Part shown: positions 7,993-15,345 of the stretch, piece after piece
Position numbering within the stretch: the first letter of the stretch is position 1
How the letters are laid out: each line of letters starts with the position of its first letter
Origin: JADJPO01 sp963724535
Lineage (GTDB): Bacteria > Actinomycetota > Actinomycetes > Actinomycetales > Kineosporiaceae
Assembly (NCBI GenBank): GCA_963724535.1
Contig: CAVRVD010000008.1
Span: 1 to 64,000 of the forward strand
Length of the DNA stretch: 64,000 nt
Direction of reading: 5' to 3'
Notes under the pieces: generated by a model
The model's input: the letters and a program-made list of their open reading frames with translations, nothing else
Told to the model about the DNA's origin: nothing
Database searches by the model: none
Translations under genes and position numbers: made by a program

Positions 7993-9009
7993 ATGGGGCA
8001 GGATCGGCCGGTGGCCGACGCGACCCCCCGCCACCCGGAGCGGGTCGAGGGCGCCCGGGAGTGGATCCACCAGGTGCTCGCGGCGAACGGCCTTCGGCCG
8101 AGCGGCGAGATCGAGCTGGTCCGGGTCCGGCCCTGGTCGACCCAGCTCCGGGCGCCCACCGCATCGGGTCCGGTGTGGTTCAAGGCGAACTGCGCCGCCT
8201 TCGCGTTCGAGGCGTCGCTGCACGCTCTCCTCGCCCGCCTGCTGCCGGGTGCCGTGGATATGCCGATGGCCATCGAGGCGGACCGGGGCTGGCTGCTCAC
8301 GGCCGACCGCGGCCCGACTCTGCGGCAGACCCGGTCACCGACCGCGGCCGACTGGCAGCACGTCCTGGCCGTCGCCGCCGACCTGCAGCACCGGCTCGCC
8401 CCGCACGCTGCCGACCTGGTCGCCACCGGGCTGCCGCAGCGCCGCCCCGGGGACCTCCCGAACGCCTTTGCCGAGGCGGTCGACGACCTCGCCGCACTGC
8501 CGTCCGGACACCCGTCCCGGCTGGACGCCGACGACATCCGCGCCCTCACCGCCGCCGTCCCCAGCGTGGTCGAGGCGGCGCGGGTTCTCGCCGACTCCCC
8601 GCTGCCGGTCAGCCTGCAGCACGGTGACCTGCACCCGGGAAACGTGTTCGCCACGCGTGACGGCCTGCGGTTGTTCGACTTCGGCGACGCGCAGTGGGCC
8701 GCGGCGAGCGAGGTGCTGTGCATCCCGCAGGCTGTCATCGAGCACGCCGACTTCGGCGACGCCACAGTCCTCGACCATGCGCTCACCTGGCCGTCGGTCC
8801 TGGATGCCTATCGGCTGGTCTGGGCGGACCGCGGAGTCCGGCTCGATCGCGCCGAGTTCGACCGGCTGGTGGCCGCCTCGGCGGTGAGCCATGCCGTGCA
8901 TCGCAGCGGCACCTGGCTCGACGCGATCGCCGCGGCTCTACCGGACGAGCTCGACGACTGGGGTGATGGTCCGCGACGCCATCTGCTGGCAGTGCTCAGG
9001 CCGGCATGA
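7993..9009 (+). CDS. Aminoglycoside phosphotransferase/choline-kinase-like enzyme
   Basis: A 338-residue protein with the kinase fold of the APH family. A candidate ATP-lysine is at about 64 (W-F-K-A-N), the catalytic loop H-G-D-L-H-P-G-N is at 210-217, and the metal-binding D-F-G is at 229-231. Such genomic APH-like proteins usually phosphorylate small molecules; nothing shows antibiotic resistance. A GTG at 8011 is a possible later start. The 3' end overlaps the convergent helicase-associated gene by 14 bases. Confidence 0.8.
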   Translation: MGQDRPVADATPRHPERVEGAREWIHQVLAANGLRPSGEIELVRVRPWSTQLRAPTASGPVWFKANCAAFAFEASLHALLARLLPGAVDMPMAIEADRGWLLTADRGPTLRQTRSPTAADWQHVLAVAADLQHRLAPHAADLVATGLPQRRPGDLPNAFAEAVDDLAALPSGHPSRLDADDIRALTAAVPSVVEAARVLADSPLPVSLQHGDLHPGNVFATRDGLRLFDFGDAQWAAASEVLCIPQAVIEHADFGDATVLDHALTWPSVLDAYRLVWADRGVRLDRAEFDRLVAASAVSHAVHRSGTWLDAIAAALPDELDDWGDGPRRHLLAVLRPA

Positions 9010-11374
9010 CGGCGGTGACCCGGGCGATCGCAAAGGTGCGCACCCGGGCTGTCTCGCGGTCGAAGGCGCTCACCCGCCCGCCGGCCACCTCGATCGGTTC
9101 GACCAGCCGTTGCGCGGGGCTCCCGTCTGCCTCCACATACCCCACCCACACCGGACGGCGGGCATCAGCCGCCCGGTGTAGCAGGGTCAGCAGCACCGCC
9201 GGGCTCGTGGGGCCGGGGGACATCCGGGGCGGGTCGTCGGGGAAGAGCGTCGGTGTCGCCTCGGTGAGCCGCAGCGTGGCCGCGGCTGTCCGCAGCGCGA
9301 CCTCGGACGGCGTGGGCGGCGCCACCCGGGTCAGCCCGGTCCGGGTCCGGGACCGCAGCCCGGTGCGACGGCCCACCGGGCGGGCCAGGACGACCCCGCC
9401 GTCCTCGGTCTCGGCGGCGGGCGCCAGCCCGACCGCGCGCAGCACGTCGAGCACGGTCTCCGGCGGGGCCTGGGTGAGGAGCACCGTCGGGGCCACCCGG
9501 CGCAGCCGCAGCGAGGCGGCGCGTCGGTCGGCGAGCAGTTCGCTCAGCACGCTCTCGTCGTCCGAGCGGACGACGGCGGCAGCCGTTGCCACCCTGACCC
9601 GTCCGTGTCGGCGGGCGGTGTCCATGACCAGGTACTCCAGCGGCTGCGGTACCGGGGTGGCCGAGGCCGATCGCAGCCAGGCGAGCAGGTCCTCGCCGGT
9701 GCGCCCGGCGTCCAGGGCCCGGCGGACCGAGGCGGCGCTGAACCGGTAAACGGCTCCGCCGCCGCGGCTCTCCGCGTCGGCGACCAGGTCCAGCTCTCGG
9801 GCGAGGGCGTCGGGCAGCCGTCCCGGAGCGACCGCGGTCAGGTCGCCCTGGAGCAGCACACGGTCGACGGTCGGCGGTAGGACTCGCGAGAGAGCTTGCG
9901 CCGCAACGGTTTCGGCCTGCCGGTCGGTGCCCAGCAGCGGTCGGGCGAAGCCGGCCAGGGCACCGCCGCCGAGGATCCCGAGCCAGGCCGCCTCGGCGTG
10001 GGCGGCCTCGAGCAGGGCGGTCCGCAGCGCCCCGGAGCGACGGGGCGCCGTCCAGTCCAGTAGTCGGACGAGGTCGGGGAAGCCGGCGGCACAACCGGGT
10101 TCGAGGTCGGCCAAGGTGGTCAACAGCCAGCTACGGACCCGTGGCGCCATGGCCCGGTCCAGGTCCGGTCCGAGTGCGGCGCGCAGGGCGTTCCTGGCGT
10201 CGCGGGTGCCGACCAGGGCCGGGCACCGCGTGGTGGCCAGCCACGCCGTGGTCAGCGCCGTCCAGCGTCTGGTCGCCGCCAGGGCCCGCCAGGTGTCGTA
10301 GTCCGGGGTCGGCGCCCAGCGCGGGTCCAGCTCGCCGTCGTCGGACACCAGGTGCGCGGCGTGGGCGATCTCGACGACCAGCGCCGCCTCGGACTCGGGA
10401 ATCTCGAGAGCGGTCGCCACCCGGCGCAGCTCACGCACCCCCAGACCGCCGCTGCGCAGCACCGGCGGCGGTGCGCCGCCCCAAAGGTCGCCGAGCGCCT
10501 CGACGAGCCGCACCGCCTCCAGCGCGGCCAGCGCGGCCATCTCCTCGGCACGCGCGACCGGGTTCGTGGCGAGCCCAGGCGCGTCTCGGCCCTCGGCGGG
10601 GTGGACCCGCCCGCCGCGCAGGGCCACGGCGACCTCGCGCGGCAGGGCCACGGTGCTGGAGTCGAGGACGGCGAGCAGACCGTGGGCCAGCAGCCAACGC
10701 ACCGGGGTCGTGGCCCCGCCCGGCGCCACCGGACGGTCCGCGTCGTCCAGACGGCCGACCGGCGGACCCCAGGTGAGCGCGGCAACCACGTCCCGGCTGC
10801 CGTCCGGGGCGGTCTCGAGCAGCGCGGTCACGGTCTCGACTCGCCCGAGCCGGTCGGCCAGCCGCTCGGCGAGGGTGGACGTCGGGCGGGTCGTCACCTC
10901 GAGCAGTCCGGCGAGCTCGACCAGGTGGGCTGGATCGCGCCGGGCCAGTTCGTCGGCCAAGCGTGGTCCCAGGCCCGCGGGGTGGGGTCCGAACAGGTCG
11001 CGAGCGGTGCGGACCAGCCGGAGCCGCTCGGGCGCCCCCCAGACCAGGGCGAGGCGGCGCAACCGGTCCAGATCCGGGGCGGCATCCTCCCCCAGCAGCT
11101 CGCGGACCGCCTGCGCGGTCGTGGGTTCCGGCAGCACGGCGAGCACCTCGAGGGCGCGCAGCGCCGGGGTGTCCAGACCGTCCACGACGCGCTGCACACT
11201 GGCCCGGGATGCGGCCCGGACCGCCAGTGTGGTGAGGTCGTGCGGCACCGGGACGGCGAGGTCGGCGCGCTCGCGCAACAGCGCCACCAGGGCGTCCTCA
11301 TCCCAGCCGCGCAGCTCGTCGGCCAGGCTGCGCGGGCCGGTGGACGCCACGGCGGGAGACCGGTCCGGTGCCAT
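8996..11374 (-). CDS. Helicase-associated winged-helix protein (Rv0862c-like)
   Basis: About 792 residues rich in Leu, Ala and Arg with no Walker motifs, so not itself a helicase. The C-terminal third matches the helicase-associated domain found in actinobacterial XPB partners: a repeated T-R-x-G-R-V-R-V-like strand, the L-R-R-V-A-P-T-V-L-L-T-Q-A-P region, and a final strand-rich domain ending in V-S-A-F-D-R-E-T-A-R-V-R-T-F-A-I. In M. tuberculosis the homologue lies next to XPB, suggesting a shared repair or transcription role. The start at 11374 is chosen from family-like sequence; an in-frame GTG at 11404 is possible. Confidence 0.85.
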   Translation of the reverse strand: MAPDRSPAVASTGPRSLADELRGWDEDALVALLRERADLAVPVPHDLTTLAVRAASRASVQRVVDGLDTPALRALEVLAVLPEPTTAQAVRELLGEDAAPDLDRLRRLALVWGAPERLRLVRTARDLFGPHPAGLGPRLADELARRDPAHLVELAGLLEVTTRPTSTLAERLADRLGRVETVTALLETAPDGSRDVVAALTWGPPVGRLDDADRPVAPGGATTPVRWLLAHGLLAVLDSSTVALPREVAVALRGGRVHPAEGRDAPGLATNPVARAEEMAALAALEAVRLVEALGDLWGGAPPPVLRSGGLGVRELRRVATALEIPESEAALVVEIAHAAHLVSDDGELDPRWAPTPDYDTWRALAATRRWTALTTAWLATTRCPALVGTRDARNALRAALGPDLDRAMAPRVRSWLLTTLADLEPGCAAGFPDLVRLLDWTAPRRSGALRTALLEAAHAEAAWLGILGGGALAGFARPLLGTDRQAETVAAQALSRVLPPTVDRVLLQGDLTAVAPGRLPDALARELDLVADAESRGGGAVYRFSAASVRRALDAGRTGEDLLAWLRSASATPVPQPLEYLVMDTARRHGRVRVATAAAVVRSDDESVLSELLADRRAASLRLRRVAPTVLLTQAPPETVLDVLRAVGLAPAAETEDGGVVLARPVGRRTGLRSRTRTGLTRVAPPTPSEVALRTAAATLRLTEATPTLFPDDPPRMSPGPTSPAVLLTLLHRAADARRPVWVGYVEADGSPAQRLVEPIEVAGGRVSAFDRETARVRTFAIARVTAVMPA

Positions 11375-11467
11375 CCGCCCAACGCTACGCCTGCCCGCGG
11401 GCACCGTGTCCGGCGCCCGCGGCCACCCGAGTCATGTGCCTCAGATGCACCTGACGTGACGCTGTGC

Positions 11468-11487
11468 GTGCGCCGAAGAGGGCGCAC
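11468..11487 (-). terminator. Hairpin directly after the conserved hypothetical gene
   Basis: Perfect 7-bp stem GTGCGCC/GGCGCAC with loop GAAGAG, immediately after the stop of the gene ending at 11488. It suggests separate transcription from the helicase-associated gene. Confidence 0.5.
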
Positions 11488-11997
11488 TCAGCCGGCAGGG
11501 TCGATCGCGGCCAGCCAGTCGGTCCAGTAGGCACGCCAGCGGACCACCTCGTCCGGTGAGGCCAGCTTCGAGTGGGACACCGTCACCCGATGGCGTCCAT
11601 CGGCGAGCGGGGCCAGGGTGAACAGGGCCAGTCCCTCGGGCATGCCGACCCGCAGCACCCGGCGTCCAGTGATCCGCTCGAAGCCCACCACCACCGCCTG
11701 GGCCCACCAGTGGTCCTCGACCCCGTTCGCCAGGACGACGGCGACCAGTGCCGGGTGCCGGTCGTCGGCGGCCTGACCCGCTTCGTGCAGATGAGCCTCG
11801 ATGAGGTCGCACCAGTCGTCCCAGCCCCGGCCCGTAGCCCGCCGGATCGACTCCTCGCTCATCTCGGGCTCGCTCACCCACTGGCGGCGGGCGTCGTCCG
11901 CCGCCGGGACCAGAGCGCGCCGGGCGGCGCCGTAGCGCTCACCGGTCTTCGCCATCCGCTCGCGGACGCGACGCTTGAAGGACTCCTGCCCGGTCAT
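11488..11997 (-). CDS. Conserved hypothetical protein
   Basis: A 169-residue soluble, charged protein opening with a basic helix (F-K-R-R-V-R-E-R-M-A-K-T-G-E-R-Y-G-A-A-R-R). A Trp-rich middle (R-G-W-D-D-W-C-D-L-I) follows, and then a second half containing N-G-V-E-D-H-W-W-A-Q-A-V-V-V-G-F-E-R-I-T-G-R-R. This two-part arrangement, a short DUF4287-like opening plus an AHSA1/SRPBCC-like second half, recurs in actinobacteria, but I cannot assign a function. The ATG at 11997 begins the family-like sequence; the upstream in-frame part is low-complexity. Confidence 0.7.
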   Translation of the reverse strand: MTGQESFKRRVRERMAKTGERYGAARRALVPAADDARRQWVSEPEMSEESIRRATGRGWDDWCDLIEAHLHEAGQAADDRHPALVAVVLANGVEDHWWAQAVVVGFERITGRRVLRVGMPEGLALFTLAPLADGRHRVTVSHSKLASPDEVVRWRAYWTDWLAAIDPAG

Positions 11998-12245
11998 GAC
12001 CCCTGCTCTCGAGCCCGCACCGGACAGCACCGACGCCCCGCGCGCACCGACGCCGCCCACGGGCGCATCAGCCGGATCGACCGTCCGCCGAGCACTCGAG
12101 GTCCCCTTTGCCCTCCGAGCCCGGCAGCGCGAGTGCCGAGGAAGAGGGTCCGGCGTGGCAGCACGCCGCCTTCGACGGTAGCCCTCGGAGCGGGTCGACG
12201 TCGAGGCCGGAACCGCTGGACCCACCCGACCGCTACGGTGACGGC

Positions 12246-13154
12246 GTGCGGGTCGGGATGATCGTGTTGCCCATCGAGCGGTGGTCGCGCCAGCGCGAGC
12301 AGTGGCGCCGGACCGAGGAGCTCGGCTTCGACCACGCCTGGACCTACGACCATCTCACCTGGGATCCGCTCGCCGGGATACCCTGGGGCGCAACCATTCC
12401 CAGCCTGGTCGCCGCGGCCACCGTGACCGAGCACATCTCCCTGGGTACCTGGGTCGCCTCGCCCAACTACCGCCACCCGGTGCCGTTCGCCCGCGAACTG
12501 GCGGCGTTGGACGACGTCAGCGGCGGCCGCGCCGTCCTGGGCATCGGGGCCGGCGGCACCGGGTCGGACGCCGACGTGCTCGGCGGTCCGGAGCTGACGC
12601 CGGGGCAACGGGCGGGTCGGCTCGAGGAGTTCGTCGCGGTCCTGGACGCCGTCCTGACCCAGCCGGTGACCGGCCACGAGGGGGAGCACTATCGGGTCGT
12701 CCAGGCCGGGACCACACTCCCCTGCCGGCAGCGGCCCCGGTTGCCATTCGTCATCGCCGCCAACGGGCCGCGGCTGATGCGGCTGGCCCTGCGCCTGGGG
12801 GCGGGCTGGGCCACCACCGGCCCACGGCGCAGCGAGGTGGACGGCGACGAGCAGTGGTGGCGCGGGGTCGCCGCTCTGGCCGACCGCTTCGAGGAGGCCC
12901 GGGCCTCGGCCGGCTCCCCGTCGATCGACCGGATGCTGTCCGTGGACGCCGCGCCGACGTACGCCCTGTCCTCGCTCGAGGTCTTTCGGGACGTCGTGGG
13001 ACGTGCCGAGGAGCTCGCCTTCACCGACGTCGTCGTGCACTGGCCCCTTCCCGGGGCCGCCGAGTACGACGCGCCGGAGTCGATGGTGGAGACGGTCGCC
13101 GCTGAGCTGGCGGCCCTGCACGGCGCCGACCGGGCGCCGGCCGAGGAGAGGTGA
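12246..13154 (+). CDS. LLM-class flavin-dependent oxidoreductase
   Basis: A 302-residue luciferase-like monooxygenase-family protein, probably using F420 or FMN. It shows the TIM-barrel landmarks V-G-M-I-V-L-P, D-H-A-W-T-Y-D-H-L, the central L-D-D-V-S-G-G-R-A-V-L-G-I-G-A-G segment, and P-F-V-I-A-A-N-G-P. The GTG at 12246 matches the usual N-terminus; there is no Shine-Dalgarno and TACGGT lies just upstream, so the mRNA may be leaderless. The stop overlaps the GTG of the next gene (GTGA), so the two are co-translated. The substrate is unknown. Confidence 0.88.
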   Translation: MRVGMIVLPIERWSRQREQWRRTEELGFDHAWTYDHLTWDPLAGIPWGATIPSLVAAATVTEHISLGTWVASPNYRHPVPFARELAALDDVSGGRAVLGIGAGGTGSDADVLGGPELTPGQRAGRLEEFVAVLDAVLTQPVTGHEGEHYRVVQAGTTLPCRQRPRLPFVIAANGPRLMRLALRLGAGWATTGPRRSEVDGDEQWWRGVAALADRFEEARASAGSPSIDRMLSVDAAPTYALSSLEVFRDVVGRAEELAFTDVVVHWPLPGAAEYDAPESMVETVAAELAALHGADRAPAEER

Positions 13155-14074
13155 GTGACGTGGCGCACACCCGCGGCGCGGTCGCCGGTCTGCCCAGCCG
13201 CACGCTGAGCATCGGGATGTTGTCGGACAAGGCGTGGCCGGGGCAGGTGTCGGCCCGGTCGACGGGCGGCGGGGTCGGCGGTTGGCCGGCGGGGCTGGAC
13301 CGCTACTACGTGACGGTCGACGATCGGGCCAAGACCCGGTGCATCGACGGCCGGCACGACCCGGGGCTGGACGAGGCGGCGCTCGGCCCGCAGGTACCCG
13401 GCGGGGCTCCCGGCGCCGCCCTGGCCTACCGCCTCGGGGTGGACAAGGACGACCTGACCCGCGGCACGTTCACCGGCGACGCCGAGATGATGGTCGAGTC
13501 CTACCTGCGGCTCGGCCTGTCCCCGGGGGGACACCGTGACGACGGTGAGCGCGCCGGCGACGTGGGCTGCGGCGCCATCGACGGCCTGCAGGCCGTGCTC
13601 GACTGCATGATCAACCCGCAGCTGGTCGAGGACCACAAGCGGCTGGTCCGCACCATCCTGGACGTCGACTTCGACCGGGACCACTACCTGCGGGTGCTCG
13701 GTGCCGGGCTCGTGCTGCGCAGCCGGTCGGCGGCCTACTTCGCCGGACGCGGGGAGATCCTCGACCTGCTCGAACGCAAGGCCCCGAACAGCGTCTCGGT
13801 GCTCGAGGGGCGTCACCAGGAGGGTTGGGTCGTGGTCAACCTGGTGCCCGGAACCACCCTGTCGTCCAACCGGTTCGCCGCCGACCACGACGGGGTCCAG
13901 GCGTTCGGCTACGACCTGTGGCGCTCGCGACAGCTGGCCCAGCTCCTGCTGCCGCTGCCGTCGCACCAGCTCGATCGGGAGCGGTTCATCCATGCCCGAG
14001 TGATGCTGACCATCGCCACCCTGATGGCCCTGACCGACGGGTCGCTGTCGCTGGTGCTGCGCCTGCCGGCCTGA
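13151..14074 (+). CDS. Putative carbonic-anhydrase-like metalloprotein (C-x-D-x-R ... H ... C)
   Basis: A 307-residue soluble protein with no signal peptide. It holds a possible metal site: C64-I-D66-G-R68, then H128 and C140 in H-R-D-D-G-E-R-A-G-D-V-G-C-G-A. The C-x-D-x-R dyad plus a later His and Cys-Gly-Ala is the pattern of beta-class carbonic anhydrases and of the cadmium/zinc CDCA type that mimics them. The His-to-Cys spacing (12) fits CDCA better than the beta class (usually 3). A P-G-G-A-P-G-A-A loop lies between. The C-terminal half (about 190-307) has no motif I recognise. It is translationally coupled to an LLM oxidoreductase. Fold and activity are inferred from motifs only. Confidence 0.5.
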   Translation: MSDVAHTRGAVAGLPSRTLSIGMLSDKAWPGQVSARSTGGGVGGWPAGLDRYYVTVDDRAKTRCIDGRHDPGLDEAALGPQVPGGAPGAALAYRLGVDKDDLTRGTFTGDAEMMVESYLRLGLSPGGHRDDGERAGDVGCGAIDGLQAVLDCMINPQLVEDHKRLVRTILDVDFDRDHYLRVLGAGLVLRSRSAAYFAGRGEILDLLERKAPNSVSVLEGRHQEGWVVVNLVPGTTLSSNRFAADHDGVQAFGYDLWRSRQLAQLLLPLPSHQLDRERFIHARVMLTIATLMALTDGSLSLVLRLPA

Positions 14075-14115
14075 ACGAGGTGCACCGGGGTAGGCCGAGA
14101 AGCCCGGGTCCATCG

Positions 14116-14145
14116 TTGACTGTCTGGTGCCGTGGCAGGTACCTT
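14116..14145 (+). promoter_or_regulatory. Leaderless promoter of the PadR-HAAS operon
   Basis: TTGACT (14116-14121), an 18-bp spacer, and TACCTT (14140-14145). Transcription would start about 7 bases on, at or next to the ATG at 14153, giving a leaderless message. Confidence 0.65.
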
Positions 14146-14152
14146 GCGCGAC

Positions 14153-14551
14153 ATGGAACCCGGTGAGGCACGGCCAGTGCTCACCCAGCTGCGCCGTGGC
14201 GCGCTGGAGTACTGCGTGCTCGCCCTGCTGCGGGCCCGACCCCGGTACGGCTTCGACATCGTCCGCGAGCTCAGCGAGGCCGACGGTCTGCTGACCAGCG
14301 AGGGGACGATCTACCCGCTGCTGTCCCGGCTCCGCAAGGACGGCCTGGTCACCACCTCCTGGTCCGAGTCGGACTCCGGACCGCCACGGCGCTACTACTC
14401 GCTCACCGCCGACGGGCGGACCGGGCTGGAGCGCTTCGTCCAGGACTGGAACCGGTTCCGCGACTCGGTGGACCGGGTACTCGGGTCGGGCTCGGGGCGA
14501 CCCGCCACCCGGTCTCCGGTCCCGCGCCCGGTCGAGAACAGGAGAGACTGA
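14153..14551 (+). CDS. PadR-family transcriptional regulator
   Basis: A 132-residue PadR winged-helix protein (about 10-95: Q-L-R-R-G-A-L-E-Y-C-V-L-A-L-L, Y-G-F-D-I-V-R-E-L, E-G-T-I-Y-P-L-L-S-R-L) with a short helical C-terminus and a basic Pro/Arg tail. The ATG at 14153 sits exactly where a leaderless promoter would start transcription. Its stop overlaps the start of a HAAS-domain membrane protein by one base. PadR-HAAS pairs are common in Firmicutes and Actinobacteria, where the repressor controls its partner. Confidence 0.92.
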   Translation: MEPGEARPVLTQLRRGALEYCVLALLRARPRYGFDIVRELSEADGLLTSEGTIYPLLSRLRKDGLVTTSWSESDSGPPRRYYSLTADGRTGLERFVQDWNRFRDSVDRVLGSGSGRPATRSPVPRPVENRRD

Positions 14552-15150
14552 TGTCCGTGGGATTCGATCACCCCTTGGTAGCGGACTACCTGACCCGGTT
14601 GGACGCCGCCGCGGCCGGCCTGCCGCAGGGGCGGCGGCACGAGCTGGTCGCCGAGATCCGCGCCCACGTCGCCGACGCCCTGGCCACCGTAGGCGACGAC
14701 GAGGCCTCGGTCCGCGGAGTCCTGGACCGGGTCGGTGAGCCCGAGGACATCGTCGCCGCCGAGACCGGCGACCCGGCGCCCGGCGCCGTGCCAGCGCCTT
14801 CGAGGGCACCGGCACCACCTGCCCCCGTCGGCCGGACACCCTCGCCCTGGGGCCCGCTGGAGATCAGCGCCGTGCTCGGGCTGACCGTGGGCGCCGTGGT
14901 CGTCCCCCTGCTCGGGCCCCTGGTCGGCCTCGTCTGCGCCTGGGCCTCGCAACGCTGGACCCGGCGCGAGAAGATCATCGCCACGATGTGGACGGTGCTG
15001 GCTCCAGTGCTGATCGTTCTGGCTGCGGCGAGCCTGTTCATCGTCCGCTCCTCGGAGAGCGTCGATCAAGGCCCAGATGTCGTACAGCAGGGGATCGTCG
15101 AACAGACCGAGCCGGCTGAGCCGCCCCCCGCTCCGGAGGTGTCACCCTGA
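14551..15150 (+). CDS. HAAS-domain membrane protein
   Basis: A 199-residue partner of the PadR repressor. Residues 1-75 form a helical HAAS/DUF1700-like domain (D-Y-L-T-R-L-D-A-A, R-R-H-E-L-V-A-E-I-R-A-H, L-D-R-V-G-E-P-E-D-I-V). A Pro-rich linker follows, then two transmembrane helices (about 103-130 and 146-166) and an acidic Pro/Glu-rich tail. Start and stop both overlap neighbouring genes, so the three-gene operon is tightly coupled. The molecular role of HAAS proteins is poorly known; membrane stress signalling is the usual suggestion. Confidence 0.8.
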   Translation: MSVGFDHPLVADYLTRLDAAAAGLPQGRRHELVAEIRAHVADALATVGDDEASVRGVLDRVGEPEDIVAAETGDPAPGAVPAPSRAPAPPAPVGRTPSPWGPLEISAVLGLTVGAVVVPLLGPLVGLVCAWASQRWTRREKIIATMWTVLAPVLIVLAAASLFIVRSSESVDQGPDVVQQGIVEQTEPAEPPPAPEVSP

Positions 15151-15260
15151 TGGCTATCGGATTCCTGGGCCTGCTCCTGCTGGCCCTGATCGCCGGAGCC
15201 GGCCCGATCGTGGCAGGTGTCTATCTGATGGTGAAGCTGAACGGCCGCACCGGCAGGTAG
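15150..15260 (+). CDS. 36-residue single-helix membrane peptide
   Basis: A short ORF whose ATG overlaps the HAAS-gene stop (TGATG) and has GGAGGT 10 bases upstream. The product is nearly all hydrophobic from residue 3 to 28 (F-L-G-L-L-L-L-A-L-I-A-G) and ends in a basic tail (V-K-L-N-G-R-T-G-R), the layout of a membrane micropeptide. No family is recognised. The coupled start argues for real translation and a role alongside the HAAS protein. Confidence 0.6.
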   Translation: MAIGFLGLLLLALIAGAGPIVAGVYLMVKLNGRTGR

Positions 15261-15345
15261 CCGGGGCGTCTGGCCTCTGGCCAGGCCGCCCCCGTGCGAC
15301 GACGATGGGCGGACGACGAGACGCCGATGCCCGCCGGAGGCCGTC

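Noticed and set aside
7993..9009. Aminoglycoside resistance gene.
   Set aside because: Only the generic kinase motifs are shared. Such chromosomal homologues usually act on other small molecules.
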